Source: Enorma massiliensis phI (GTDB lineage Bacteria; Actinomycetota; Coriobacteriia; Coriobacteriales; Coriobacteriaceae). From it: a DNA stretch of 45,560 nucleotides. Below are positions 33,976 through 42,500 of this stretch, piece by piece (position 1 is the first letter of the stretch; each line of letters opens with the position of its first letter). The notes under the pieces were generated by a model that saw nothing but the letters and a program-made list of their open reading frames with translations, did not search any database and had not been told where the DNA came from. The stretch spans positions 17,846 to 63,405 of the forward strand of contig NZ_HE978575.1 of assembly GCF_000311845.1 (NCBI RefSeq), read 5' to 3'. The position numbers and the translations under genes were made by a program.

Positions 33976-35166
33976 ATGGACGTGGGACCGGTTATCGTGA
34001 TCCCAACGTACTGGGCAGATGTGCGGGCCGAACAGCAGGCCCCCGGCGCCTATGATCATTCGACCGACCTTAACCGCGAAGACACCGAGCTCGATCGCTG
34101 CCTTGCGTCGCTCGAGAACGTGGACGATGTCGCGCCCATCGTCCTGCTCGTGGTATGCCCGCTATCCGCCTCCTCCGACGTTAGCATGCGCGTGCGGCGC
34201 ATCGCTCAGGACCACCCATCGCTCACCATTACCGTTGTGACCAACGTCGAGGCAATGCAGGTCATCGACCGCGTGGGCGAGCTCGCCCCCCGCGGGCTGG
34301 GGGAATGCGTATCGCTGCGCGGCTATGGGGCCATCCGGAACATGGGGCTCGCGGTCGCAGCGGTGCTGGGCCACGACATCGTGGTGTTCTTGGACGACGA
34401 CGAGGTCGTTGCCACCGCGGATTTCATGAAGCGCGCGGTATACGCTCTTGGGCACGAGACGCGCCAGGGCCTTCCCATCCTTGCCAAGAGCGGATATTTC
34501 TTCAACGAGGAAAACTCTCCTTTCGCCAACACCTCAAAAGCGGGCATCACGAACCGCTGGTGGACCAAGCGCGTGGAATTCAACCAGTGGATGCGTCGGG
34601 CGCTCGGCGGGACGCGCATCTCGCGTTCCAACTATGTGTGCGGCGGATGCTTTGCTGTGCATGCCCGCGCGTACATGCGCGTGGCGTTCGACCCGTTCAT
34701 CACGCGCGGCGAGGACCTCGACTACCTCTTCAATCTTCGGCTGCACGGTCTCGATGTCTGGTTCGACAACCGGTGGTCGGTGCGCCATCTTCCCCCTGCG
34801 GTCGAACAGCGCGCACCGCGCTTTATGCAGGACGTGTACCGCTGGTATTATGAACGGGCGAAGCTCGCCGATGCGAACCGTCAGAACGACCTCAACTCGG
34901 TGACGCCCGCCTCGCTCATGCCGTATCCCGGTCCGTGGATCTCGTCGGAACTCGACTCGCGCGTGCGCAAGACCGCCATCGTGCGCACGTTCTTCACGCG
35001 GGAGCATCGCGCCTACTGGGGCATCTGGCGCCATGGACGCAGCAACGCGCTGCGGTATGCACGCGAGAACACTGGAAAGTACCTGCGCTTCCAAAGCTTC
35101 TGGCCCGCCATCATGGAGGGCTTGTGGCGCGACGCGCAGCTCGCGGAACTCTTCAAGGAGGCTTGA
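33976..35166 (+). CDS. Glycosyltransferase, GT-A fold (family 2-like)
   Basis: A 396-residue soluble protein starting VIVIPTYW, the usual first strand of GT2-like enzymes, with the DXD-type metal-binding motif VVFLDDDEVV at about residues 135-144 and a later GEDLDYLFNLRLHGLDVWF that resembles the ED acceptor motif of the family. No membrane helices are seen, so it likely acts at the cytoplasmic face. Acceptor and sugar are unknown. ATG 33976 follows GAGAGG. Its stop codon TGA overlaps the ATG of the LytS kinase gene by one base, so the two are translationally coupled, an unusual pairing that hints at a cell-surface glycan link. Confidence 0.75.
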   Translation: MDVGPVIVIPTYWADVRAEQQAPGAYDHSTDLNREDTELDRCLASLENVDDVAPIVLLVVCPLSASSDVSMRVRRIAQDHPSLTITVVTNVEAMQVIDRVGELAPRGLGECVSLRGYGAIRNMGLAVAAVLGHDIVVFLDDDEVVATADFMKRAVYALGHETRQGLPILAKSGYFFNEENSPFANTSKAGITNRWWTKRVEFNQWMRRALGGTRISRSNYVCGGCFAVHARAYMRVAFDPFITRGEDLDYLFNLRLHGLDVWFDNRWSVRHLPPAVEQRAPRFMQDVYRWYYERAKLADANRQNDLNSVTPASLMPYPGPWISSELDSRVRKTAIVRTFFTREHRAYWGIWRHGRSNALRYARENTGKYLRFQSFWPAIMEGLWRDAQLAELFKEA

Positions 35167-36515
35167 TGAACCTTCGGTCCCGTGTGGCGGGAGGGCATAC
35201 CGATATCCTCTCGCTGCTCTGGATGCTTGCCGTGATCGGTGCGTCCGTGGTGGCGTTCTACCTGCTCTGGTTGGTCATTGCGGGAGCGGAGTCGGTGCCG
35301 GTGACCATCGTGTGCGTGCTGCTCGCCATCTTTCTGGTGGTATTCGCCTATCGCCTGCTCAACCCGGACCGCCTGCGTTCCCAATACACCGAGGAAACGC
35401 TCTCGCTCGCTTCGGACATGCTCGAAGACATGCGCGGCGGCCTTACTCCCGAAAGCGCGGAAGCCATTTGCAGACACCTGCTGCCCGAGACGCATGCGAG
35501 CACCATCGCTGTGACCGACGAGAGCCGCGTTCTCGCCTGCGTGGGCGACATGGCGGAGGATTTTCCTTCCGGCTCTGCCATCCATACGCCTGCAACGCAT
35601 TACGTGATTGAGCACGGCATCATCCAGTCGTTCACCCAGGCGGTGGAGGTGCGTGCCGAGAACGGGCGAGCCCGGCTGATCCCCGCGGGCATCGTGGCTC
35701 CGCTCAAGGTGAGCGATCACACCGTGGGCGCGCTCAAGTTCTATTTCCGCAGCCCGCACGCGGTCAACCGCACGCAGTACGCGCTTGTGTCGGGCTTTGC
35801 CGACCTCATTTCGACGCAGCTCGCCATCCACGAGCTCGAGCTCCAGGAGGAGCTCACCGCACGCGCCGAGGTGCGCGCCCTCCAAGCGCAGATCAACCCG
35901 CACTTTCTCTTCAACACGCTCAACACCATCGCTTCCTTCACGCGCACCGATCCGGCCCGCGCGCGCGAGTTGCTTCGCGAGTTCTCTTCGTTCTACCGCT
36001 CGACGCTCGATAATTCCGGCTCGCTCATCCCCGTATCGCGCGAGATCGCGCAGACCAAGCGGTATCTCATGTTCGAGTACGCGCGGTTTGGCGACGACCG
36101 CATCGCAGCCGAATTCATTGTGGAAGACGGCGTCGAGGAGTCGCCGGTGCCCTCCTTCGTTATTCAGCCGCTCGTAGAAAACGCAGTGCGTCATGGTATG
36201 AAGGACGAGGGCACGCTGCATATTCGCGTTGCGGTGCGTTCGTGCGGCGAGGGGGCGATTTCAATCGAGGTATCCGACGACGGCGTGGGCATGAGCGAGC
36301 AGACCGCGGCGCACCTTTTCGAGGTAACGGAGCGGCCGGTCGATGTAAACGCTCCCCAAGGCGGCGGCGCTGGCGTGGCCATGCACAACATCTTCGAGCG
36401 AATCCAGCGATTCTACGGCCCCAAATCCTCTGCGCACGTTGAATCGCACCCAGGGGAGGGGACGACGATTACCTTGCATCTGGATTTGCTGGGGAGTATC
36501 TTCGTTGATGGGTAG
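35166..36515 (+). CDS. LytS-type sensor histidine kinase
   Basis: A 449-residue kinase. Two transmembrane helices lie at about residues 14-40 and 45-65, a GAF-like sensory domain at about 85-225, then the HisKA_7TM/LytS-type phosphoacceptor region LQAQINPHFLFNTLNTI with His246, and the ATPase domain with the N-box VENAVRHGM and G-boxes DDGVGMS and GGGAGVAMHNIFERI. It should phosphorylate the LytTR regulator encoded 75 bp downstream. The start ATG 35166 overlaps the glycosyltransferase stop and has AAGGAGG just upstream. LytS/LytR-type systems often respond to envelope state, metabolites or peptides; the signal here is unknown. Confidence 0.93.
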   Translation: MNLRSRVAGGHTDILSLLWMLAVIGASVVAFYLLWLVIAGAESVPVTIVCVLLAIFLVVFAYRLLNPDRLRSQYTEETLSLASDMLEDMRGGLTPESAEAICRHLLPETHASTIAVTDESRVLACVGDMAEDFPSGSAIHTPATHYVIEHGIIQSFTQAVEVRAENGRARLIPAGIVAPLKVSDHTVGALKFYFRSPHAVNRTQYALVSGFADLISTQLAIHELELQEELTARAEVRALQAQINPHFLFNTLNTIASFTRTDPARARELLREFSSFYRSTLDNSGSLIPVSREIAQTKRYLMFEYARFGDDRIAAEFIVEDGVEESPVPSFVIQPLVENAVRHGMKDEGTLHIRVAVRSCGEGAISIEVSDDGVGMSEQTAAHLFEVTERPVDVNAPQGGGAGVAMHNIFERIQRFYGPKSSAHVESHPGEGTTITLHLDLLGSIFVDG

Positions 36516-36589
36516 AATGAGAACATCCGGTTCCGTTTGGGCGCACGGTTCATGCCTAGCGGTTTGCGCGGACGAAGGGAATACAACGT

Positions 36590-37306
36590 ATGCTACGTGC
36601 GATGATCGTCGATGACGAGGCTCCTGCCCGCTCTGAGCTTAAATTTCTGCTCGAGCAGACGGGCAAGATTAGCTCGATTACCGAGGCGTCGAGTGTTCGG
36701 TCTGCCATCGAGATGCTAATGGAGAGCCGCGTCGACGTGGTGTTTCTCGATATCTCGATGCCCGGGGCATCGGGCCTGCAGCTGGCGGAGGCGCTCCACA
36801 AGCTCAAGAACCCTCCCGCGATCGTGTTCGTGACCGCGTACAGCGACCACGCGGTGGAGGCGTTCGATGTCGACGCGGTCGACTACCTGCTGAAGCCCGT
36901 CGAAGAGGCGCGGCTCGACCAGGCCATCGAGAAGGTCCTCACGCGTGTGAAGCCGCAGACCGAGAGCAAGGTTTCCATCGAGCGCATCCCGGTCGAAAAG
37001 GGCGGGCGCAAGGTGCTCATCCCGGTGGACCAGATCCGCTATATCATGGCGAAGGACGACTATTCTTGCATCTTTACCGACGATGACCGGTTTCTTTCCA
37101 CGACGTCGCTCGCTCAGTTTGAGGCGAAGCTCTGCGACTTCGGGTTCTTCCGCGTGCATCGTCGCTATATCGTGAACCTTGCGTGCGTCGAAGACGTCGA
37201 GACGGTGCCCTCGGGTGCCATCCAGCTGGGCATTACGGGTATGGAGGAGCGCGTACCGGTTTCTCGTCGTCGTGTGGTGCCGCTTAAAAAGGCGCTGAGT
37301 CTGTAG
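36590..37306 (+). CDS. LytTR family response regulator
   Basis: A 238-residue regulator: a receiver domain (about residues 1-120) with MIVDDEAPAR, the phosphorylated Asp54 in FLDISMPG, and VTAYSDHAVEAFDVDAVDYL, LLKPV; then a LytTR DNA-binding domain (about 130-238) with FFRVHRRYIVNL near residue 185. It is the partner of the kinase encoded just upstream. LytTR proteins bind paired direct repeats; I could not identify such a pair before the glycosyltransferase gene. The likely start is ATG 36590, and the next gene overlaps its 3' end region closely. Confidence 0.95.
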   Translation: MLRAMIVDDEAPARSELKFLLEQTGKISSITEASSVRSAIEMLMESRVDVVFLDISMPGASGLQLAEALHKLKNPPAIVFVTAYSDHAVEAFDVDAVDYLLKPVEEARLDQAIEKVLTRVKPQTESKVSIERIPVEKGGRKVLIPVDQIRYIMAKDDYSCIFTDDDRFLSTTSLAQFEAKLCDFGFFRVHRRYIVNLACVEDVETVPSGAIQLGITGMEERVPVSRRRVVPLKKALSL

Positions 37307-37315
37307 GGAGTGCTT

Positions 37316-37819
37316 GTGGAAGGGGCAACGGTGACCGAGTCGGGGCGTGTTGGGGCGGAACCCGAGGCAAAGCGGATCGATATCATCTCCGATACCCACG
37401 GGCACCTGTCGCCCGCATTGCTCGAACAGCTTGAAGGTGCCGACCTCATCATTCATGCAGGGGACATCACGTCCGAAATGGATTGGGAGCACCTCCGCAC
37501 CATTGCGCCGATTCGCGGCGTGCTGGGCAACAACGATTACTACCGCGACTACGGCCCCGAGGTGCAGCGGCTGGCCCTGTTCACCTATGAGGGGCTTCGT
37601 TTTGCCGTGGCCCATTATCGCGAGGATCTTCCTGTTGACGATGTGGACATTGCCGTATGCGGCCACACGCATCGTTCGCGCGTGCTCGAGATGGGCGGTT
37701 GCTTGGTGGTGAACCCGGGGTCGGCAACGTTTCCGCGCGGGTCCCGCGGGGCAACTATGGCGCGCATGATGGTTTCGGCGGGCGAGGTCCTTTCGCTTAA
37801 GATCATCGATCTGGAGTAA
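37316..37819 (+). CDS. Metallophosphoesterase, YfcE/MJ0936-like
   Basis: A 167-residue phosphoesterase with all family metal-binding motifs: SDTHGHL, HAGDI, GVLGNNDYY, VCGHTHRS and VNPGSATFPR. Members are manganese-dependent phosphodiesterases active on model substrates; the natural substrate is usually unknown. The start is uncertain: GTG 37316 has AGGGAG five bases upstream within the end of the regulator gene, while GTG 37331 has GGAAGGGG. Either way it begins within about 25 bases of the regulator stop, so it is probably in the same operon. Confidence 0.88.
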   Translation: MEGATVTESGRVGAEPEAKRIDIISDTHGHLSPALLEQLEGADLIIHAGDITSEMDWEHLRTIAPIRGVLGNNDYYRDYGPEVQRLALFTYEGLRFAVAHYREDLPVDDVDIAVCGHTHRSRVLEMGGCLVVNPGSATFPRGSRGATMARMMVSAGEVLSLKIIDLE

Positions 37820-37990
37820 GTTAGTGGACGCAGCCGGCAGCCCGCCTCGCAGCATGCCGGCCATTCTCCATGCAGCTGCGGCCACAGCGTTCTCCTCACC
37901 GTGCGCAATAGCTGTTGCAGTTGCAGCCCCCCTCTGAGCTGCGCTTATGGAGGCTTTTTTGCATCAGCGCACTTTTCTTTAAAAATACCC

Positions 37991-38019
37991 TTGCGCGGCT
38001 CGTCTGCTCTTGGTACACT
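37991..38019 (+). promoter_or_regulatory. tRNA-Asp promoter
   Basis: TTGCGC (37991-37996) and TACACT (38014-38019) are spaced by 17 bp, and the mature tRNA begins 21 bases after the -10. The fit in position and sequence is good. Confidence 0.7.
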
Positions 38020-38040
38020 TGCTCACGCAGCATTTGCTGA

Positions 38041-38118
<78 letters not shown>

Positions 38119-38128
38119 TTGCTTAGAG

Positions 38129-38155
38129 AGCCCCGCCATGTGCGGGGCTTTTGCT
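38129..38155 (+). terminator. Terminator after tRNA-Asp
   Basis: AGCCCCGC (38129-38136) pairs with GCGGGGCT (38142-38149) around CATGT, followed by a TTTGCTTTT tail. It ends the tRNA transcript 10 bases after the CCA. Confidence 0.85.
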
Positions 38156-38277
38156 TTTAATACGCCCCGCTGCGCGATGTAGGTAACATGCTATAGTCTA
38201 TGCTCAGCTTTTTCGCCTGTGCAGTCATATAACATGGTAAGACAAGTTATCAGGCGTTCGACATCAAAGGGGCTATA

Positions 38278-38769
38278 ATGGACATCTCGAGGAAGACGGA
38301 CTACGCGCTGCGCATTCTGTCGATTCTGGCTACGAGCGAGAGCGACCTGCTTTCCGTGCGCGTGGCCGCCGAGCAAGTGGATGTTCCCTACTCCTTCGCG
38401 CGGTCTATCCAGCATGGGCTTGCTCAGGCCGGCATTGTGGAGAGCCTGCGCGGCGTCCATGGCGGCATGCGTCTTAAGGCCGATCCTGCCGCGATCACGC
38501 TTTGCGATATCGTCGAAGCCGTGCAAGGACCATTCTGCATCAACGAGTGCACCGCGCCTGACGCCGACTGCTCGCGTATGTCTACCTGCTGTTTTCATCC
38601 GCTTTGGCTGGGAGCCGAAGCCCTTATGCGCGATTATCTCAGTTCCATCACGCTGCACGACGTCGTGACGTGGAGCCGTTTCCCCGCCGTTGACGCGAAG
38701 TTCACCGATCGCAGCGCATTTGCCTCGTATGCCGACTGCGCGTCGCTTCGCCGTCATACCGGTGCGTAG
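38278..38769 (+). CDS. Rrf2 family transcriptional regulator
   Basis: A 163-residue regulator. The winged helix-turn-helix is at about residues 1-75 (DYALRILSILA, VDVPYSFARSIQHGLAQAGI, VHGGMRLKADP) as in Rrf2 proteins. A cysteine cluster follows at about residues 86-106: CINECTAPDADCSRMSTCC. In IscR, NsrR and RsrR similar cysteines hold an iron-sulfur cluster that senses iron-sulfur status, nitric oxide or redox state, so a cluster-based sensor is likely but not proven. ATG 38278 follows AAAGGGG. The MutY-like gene starts 8 bases after its stop, an operon-like arrangement. Confidence 0.9.
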   Translation: MDISRKTDYALRILSILATSESDLLSVRVAAEQVDVPYSFARSIQHGLAQAGIVESLRGVHGGMRLKADPAAITLCDIVEAVQGPFCINECTAPDADCSRMSTCCFHPLWLGAEALMRDYLSSITLHDVVTWSRFPAVDAKFTDRSAFASYADCASLRRHTGA

Positions 38770-38777
38770 GCTGGTAC

Positions 38778-39713
38778 ATGGTTTCAGAGGAATTTCGCTC
38801 GCTCATCCGCGCCGAGGGTGCGCGGCTGTACCGAGACCTTCCATGGCGCCGCACGCGCGACCCCTATCATATCTGGCTCTCGGAGGTCATGCTTCAGCAG
38901 ACCCAGGTGGCACGCGTCGAGACGCGCATGCCGGCGTGGCTCGAACGTTTTCCGAGTGTCGAGGCGCTGGCCGATGCCCCCACCTCCGATGTACTCGAGG
39001 CGTGGCAGGGTATGGGATACAACCGCCGCGCGCTGGCGCTCAAGCGGGCGGCGCAGGAAATCATGGAGCGCTGTGACGGCGCGTTTCCCCGCGAAACGAA
39101 GGAGCTCGTTGCGCTGCCGGGCATAGGTCCCGCGACGGCGCAGGGTATCAGGGCCTTCGCGTTCGACCTGCCCGGTGTGTACCTCGAGACCAACGTCCGT
39201 ACGGTGTTTCTGCATCACTTCTTCCCTGATGTTCCTGCGGTGCCCGACCGGGAGCTCACGCCGTTGGTGGAGGCGACCTGTCCCCTTGCCCCGGAGGGTA
39301 TTGCGGCGCGGACGGATGGGGCTTCTGGGACGGAGCGGTTTGCCGTTCCCCAGGATGCTGAAGACACGCCGCGGTCCTGGTATTATGCGCTGCTCGACTA
39401 CGGCGCGTATCTCAAAAAGACGCTGCCCAACCCCTCGCGCCGCTCCGCGGCGTATACGCGACAGTCCCGTTTCGAAGGGTCGCGTCGCCAGAAGCGCGCA
39501 GAGGTTGTCCGGATGCTGCTCGATGCGCGCGATGCAGAGCCAGCGGGCCTTACCTTGCAGGATGTTGTGCGCGAACTCGACCGCTTTGAGGCCAAGGCAG
39601 GGCGCGGCCCGGTTGACTCCGGGCTCGCTGCTTCGATCCTCGACGCCTTGGAGCAGGAAGGGTTCTGTTTGGCCGTCGAGCGCGATGGTGAGCGCGTTTG
39701 GATGATCGCATAG
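38778..39713 (+). CDS. mutY: MutY-like adenine DNA glycosylase lacking the iron-sulfur cluster
   Basis: A 311-residue HhH-GPD glycosylase. It has EVMLQQTQVARVETR with the catalytic glutamate region near residue 37, WQGMGYNRRALALKRAA, and the helix-hairpin-helix LPGIGPATAQGI. It lacks the four cysteines that bind the 4Fe-4S cluster in E. coli MutY; instead it has DYGAYLKKTLPNPSRRSAAY followed by RQSRFEGSRRQ. At the usual catalytic aspartate (LDGNV in E. coli) it reads LETNV. Both traits occur together in a known cluster-free group of bacterial MutY-like enzymes. The C-terminal domain is short. It should remove adenine opposite 8-oxoguanine. It is co-directional with the Rrf2 gene. Confidence 0.82.
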   Translation: MVSEEFRSLIRAEGARLYRDLPWRRTRDPYHIWLSEVMLQQTQVARVETRMPAWLERFPSVEALADAPTSDVLEAWQGMGYNRRALALKRAAQEIMERCDGAFPRETKELVALPGIGPATAQGIRAFAFDLPGVYLETNVRTVFLHHFFPDVPAVPDRELTPLVEATCPLAPEGIAARTDGASGTERFAVPQDAEDTPRSWYYALLDYGAYLKKTLPNPSRRSAAYTRQSRFEGSRRQKRAEVVRMLLDARDAEPAGLTLQDVVRELDRFEAKAGRGPVDSGLAASILDALEQEGFCLAVERDGERVWMIA

Positions 39714-39883
39714 GGGCTGCTGCCCGCTGGCTTGAAACCCTGTTTTATACCTTCGGTTGAAGCGGGAAGTATCTCGTCAGCACTCTACCAGCGCTTTTGC
39801 TGTAAGAAATCCGAAATCTACGTTTGGCTGCGGGAGCATGTTGGGTTTTATCGCACTGTAGCATTGCATGGGCACCGACCACT
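39714..39883. other. AT-richer spacer after mutY
   Basis: Together with the repeat at 39884-40014 this is the first part of a 466-bp gene-free region before rubrerythrin. Base composition is clearly more AT-rich than the neighbours. No protein or RNA gene is supported; a possible transcript end at the repeat is all I see. Confidence 0.3.
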
Positions 39884-40014
39884 TTCAACTTTTGGGCACT
39901 TCACGAGGTGCCTGCAAAGTAGACAGGTGTTCTGCGAGCGATGTACCTGCGGTTTCTCTGACAAAAAAGTTACTCATACTTCATAAGGCAGGCAAGAAGT
40001 GCCCAAAAGTTGAA
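39884..40014. repeat. 131-bp element with perfect 19-bp terminal inverted repeats
   Basis: Bases 39884-39902 (core CAACTTTTGGGCACTTC) are the exact reverse complement of 39996-40014. The symmetry continues partly inward (GTGCCTGC against GGCAGGCA). The interior is AT-richer than the surroundings and has no gene. It could be a small non-autonomous element or a long hairpin between mutY and rubrerythrin; no clear target duplication flanks it. Confidence 0.65.
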
Positions 40015-40059
40015 TAAGCTTCATCTGGCTGGCGCAATGTATGCGATTCTTTCATTTTA

Positions 40060-40092
40060 TTAGAACTAATTCCTATTAAGTATGAGTATAAT
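40060..40092 (+). promoter_or_regulatory. Rubrerythrin promoter with Fur/PerR-like AT-rich site
   Basis: A perfect TATAAT lies at 40087-40092, 87 bp before the start codon. The -35 side overlaps TTAGAACTAATTCCTATTAA (40060-40079), an AT-rich imperfect palindrome that recalls Fur-family boxes. Metal- or peroxide-responsive control would suit rubrerythrin, but the match is loose. Confidence 0.45.
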
Positions 40093-40179
40093 CTACCGCC
40101 GAGGGTATAACCTCAGCATAGGCGCGCCGTGAGTGCGCGAACAACGACTGCTGATGCCAGCAGGAGGGGAGAGAGTCCA

Positions 40180-40719
40180 ATGGATTTCGAGAACTCGCAG
40201 ACTAAGAAGAACCTCGAGACCGCGTTCGCCGGTGAGTCGCAGGCGCACACCAAGTATCGTTACTACTCTTCGCAGGCCAAGAAGGACGGCTACGTCCAGA
40301 TCTCCGACATCTTCATGGAGACCGCCAAGAACGAGTCCGAGCACGCCAAGCTGTGGTTCAAGTATCTGCACGGCGGTGCGGTGCCGGGCACGCTCGACAA
40401 CCTGAAGGACGCCGCCGCTGGCGAGAACTACGAGTGGACCACGATGTACGCCGAGTTTGCGCAGACCGCCGAGGAGGAGGGCTTCAAGGAGATCGCCGCC
40501 AAGTTCAAGGGCGTTGGCGCGGTGGAGAAGGCGCACGAGGAGCGCTATCTTAAGCTCGCCGAGCGCGTTGAGAAGGGCGAGGTCTTCGAGCGCGAGGGCG
40601 TCAAGGTTTGGAAGTGCCTGAACTGCGGCCACCTGCATGTTGGCCCCACGGCTCCGCAGCTTTGCCCCGTCTGCAACCATCCGCAGAGCTACTTCGAGGA
40701 GCAGGCGATCAACTACTAG
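40180..40719 (+). CDS. rbr: Rubrerythrin
   Basis: A 179-residue rubrerythrin. The N-terminal ferritin-like four-helix domain carries the diiron ligands in [36 protein letters not shown] and EKAHEERY; the C-terminal rubredoxin-like iron site has [10 protein letters not shown] and [11 protein letters not shown]. It reduces hydrogen peroxide in anaerobes, using electrons from reduced rubredoxin or a similar donor, in the cytoplasm. ATG 40180 follows AGGAGGGGA; in-frame ATG 40129 is unnecessary. It supports an anaerobic lifestyle with exposure to oxygen. It appears to be a single-gene unit with its own promoter and terminator. Confidence 0.96.
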   Translation: MDFENSQTKKNLETAFAGESQAHTKYRYYSSQAKKDGYVQISDIFMETAKNESEHAKLWFKYLHGGAVPGTLDNLKDAAAGENYEWTTMYAEFAQTAEEEGFKEIAAKFKGVGAVEKAHEERYLKLAERVEKGEVFEREGVKVWKCLNCGHLHVGPTAPQLCPVCNHPQSYFEEQAINY

Positions 40720-40757
40720 TGTAGGCTTGGCGTTCTAACGCGTCGCCTAGGTTCTGG

Positions 40758-40794
40758 GGCCGCCCATGCCGTTTGTTGCATGGGCGGCCTTTTG
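40758..40794 (+). terminator. Rho-independent terminator after rubrerythrin
   Basis: GGCCGCCCATGC (40758-40769) pairs perfectly with GCATGGGCGGCC (40778-40789) around an 8-base loop, followed by TTTTG. The 270 bp from here to the next gene hold nothing else that I can support. Confidence 0.85.
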
Positions 40795-41063
40795 CGTGAT
40801 GGCGTTTGCGTTGTGCCCTATTTCCGCACGGCCATTTCTTGCATGGTGCGACCTGCCCATGAGGCGCATCTGCCGTGTGACGCGGCTTGGTGGGGTTGCC
40901 ACCGCGGTCGTGCTTGAATCGTGGTTGATGGAGCGAGCTTTCGCTCGGCGTCCTCGGGGCATGCCGTTTATCGATTTCGACACAGGGCACGCTTGACGTA
41001 GGCTAATCTCCGTGCCATGCTTGGCCTACCTTTCCATGCATGCCTCTCCGAGGAGGATGTTGC

Positions 41064-41624
41064 ATGGACCTTTTTATCGAGACTCCCAAACAAGTAAATG
41101 ACCGGTTGGAGCGTGAGCGTCGTTCCCAGGACGCATGGTTGCGCGCCATGCAAGAGCAGTATGCCGCGCAGCAGGCCGGGCTTGGGGCGCCTGTCGTGCA
41201 GCAGGCCGGGAGCCGGGTGCCCGTCGACCAACAGATCGGGAGCGATGCGCCCTCCGCGCAGCGATCCGGGCACGAGGAATTTTCCGAGCGGCACCGCGCG
41301 TGCGAAACGCATGCCGAGCAGCGGATTGAACATGAGGCCTCGCATACACCGTCTCAGGCGGGCGATGGCTATTCGGTCGCGCAGGATGCGTACCGCGAAG
41401 AGCTCGCCTTCCAGCGCCGCCGGGCGCGTCGTCGTCGCATCGGTGCTTGTCTGCGCGTGCTCGCGCTCATCGTGCTCATTCCCCTTGGGCTCGCGGCGGT
41501 GTTTGTCGGGTCGTATGTTCTGACCTGCATCATCAACGGGGCCACGCCGGAAGAGGTGCTCGATGTGCTTACTGCCATGCCCTCGCGTGTGGAGTCGTTT
41601 GTGCGCTCGGTGATGGCGATGTGA
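41064..41624 (+). CDS. Small single-pass membrane protein of unknown function
   Basis: A 186-residue protein I do not recognise. The first 110 residues are hydrophilic and rich in Gln, Ala, Glu and Arg, with two VQQAG/VDQQIG near-repeats around residues 44-58. A cluster of arginines (RRRARRRRIG, about residues 117-126) precedes one strong transmembrane helix (about 128-152), so the N-terminus should be in the cytoplasm, and a short tail follows. ATG 41064 has AGGAGGA at 41051-41057, which supports real translation. It ends 64 bp from the converging nth gene. Confidence 0.75.
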   Translation: MDLFIETPKQVNDRLERERRSQDAWLRAMQEQYAAQQAGLGAPVVQQAGSRVPVDQQIGSDAPSAQRSGHEEFSERHRACETHAEQRIEHEASHTPSQAGDGYSVAQDAYREELAFQRRRARRRRIGACLRVLALIVLIPLGLAAVFVGSYVLTCIINGATPEEVLDVLTAMPSRVESFVRSVMAM

Positions 41625-41633
41625 GTAGGGGCT

Positions 41634-41707
41634 AAGGGCGTGAGCTAGGGCTCGCAGCGTATCCTGGGCAAGGGCGTGAGCTAGGAGCTAGCAGCGCACG
41701 CTGGGGC
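41634..41707. repeat. Two tandem copies of a 36-38-bp unit overlapping the end of nth
   Basis: Copies begin AAGGGCGTGAGCTAGG at 41634 and 41670; the two agree at most positions and differ mainly in the middle. The second copy includes the last codons and stop of nth (41688 onward), so the unit seems to have been copied from the 3' end of that gene outward. Confidence 0.7.
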
Positions 41708-42347
41708 AGATATCCGAGAGGGGGCATTCGCCGCAGAGCGGCTTGCGTGCATCGCAGATTTCGCGCCCGAACTTGATCCATTGGTGATTCACGTTGCGCC
41801 AATACGCTTTGGGAAGAATCTTGAGAAGGTCCTGTTCCGTTTTGAGTGGTTCCTTCTCATGGGTCTTGGGCGAGAGCTTGAGCCGGTGGGCGATGCGATT
41901 GACGTGCGTGTCGACCGCGATTCCCTCAACGATGCCAAAGCTCACATTGAGCACGATGTTGGCTGTCTTTCGCCCCACACCAGGGAGCTTGACGAGCTCT
42001 TTCATATCGGCCGGAACGTGGCCGCCGTAATCGGCAACGATCATCTGAGCAGCCTCAACGCAGTGCTTGGCCTTCGTTTTATAGAAGCCGAGCGACTTGA
42101 TCACCTCGGCGATCTCTGTGGGTGTGGCACCAGCCATGGCCTCGGGAGTGGGCCAGCGGCGGAAAAGCTCCGGCGTAACTTTGTTCACCTGCGCATCGGT
42201 GGTTTGGGCAGAAAGGAGGACCGAAATGACGAGGCGGAAGGGGTTCTCGTGGTCGAGAAAGCACTCGACGGGGCCGTAGCGCCGGTCAAGCCGTTCGCAG
42301 ACCTCAATTGCGCGCTCGCGCTTGGCGGCGTTGGTTTCACGGGGCAT
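41688..42347 (-). CDS. nth: Endonuclease III
   Basis: A 219-residue base-excision repair glycosylase/AP lyase for oxidised pyrimidines. It has LLSAQTTDAQVNKVTPELF, the helix-hairpin-helix LPGVGRKTANIVL with catalytic Lys, the catalytic Asp in VDTHVNRIAHRL, and the 4Fe-4S site C-x6-C-x2-C-x5-C in CDARKPLCGECPLSDIC. All catalytic residues are intact, in contrast to the cluster-free MutY-like protein upstream. The start is ATG 42347, preceded by AGAGAGGATTCGCC; a GTG seven codons earlier lacks a site. Confidence 0.96.
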   Translation of the reverse strand: MPRETNAAKRERAIEVCERLDRRYGPVECFLDHENPFRLVISVLLSAQTTDAQVNKVTPELFRRWPTPEAMAGATPTEIAEVIKSLGFYKTKAKHCVEAAQMIVADYGGHVPADMKELVKLPGVGRKTANIVLNVSFGIVEGIAVDTHVNRIAHRLKLSPKTHEKEPLKTEQDLLKILPKAYWRNVNHQWIKFGREICDARKPLCGECPLSDICPSVRC

Positions 42348-42500
42348 GGCGAATCCTCTCTGCGTCACTGCCTAACATGCAAGGCATCGTGCTCAGCAAG
42401 GTTGTGATGGTATGGCCATCTTACCAATGTGCTTCGCCTGTTGCGAGTAGGCGAAAGGGCGTATCCATGACTTGCCCTTCCACGCGTTATTGTGCGCGAT

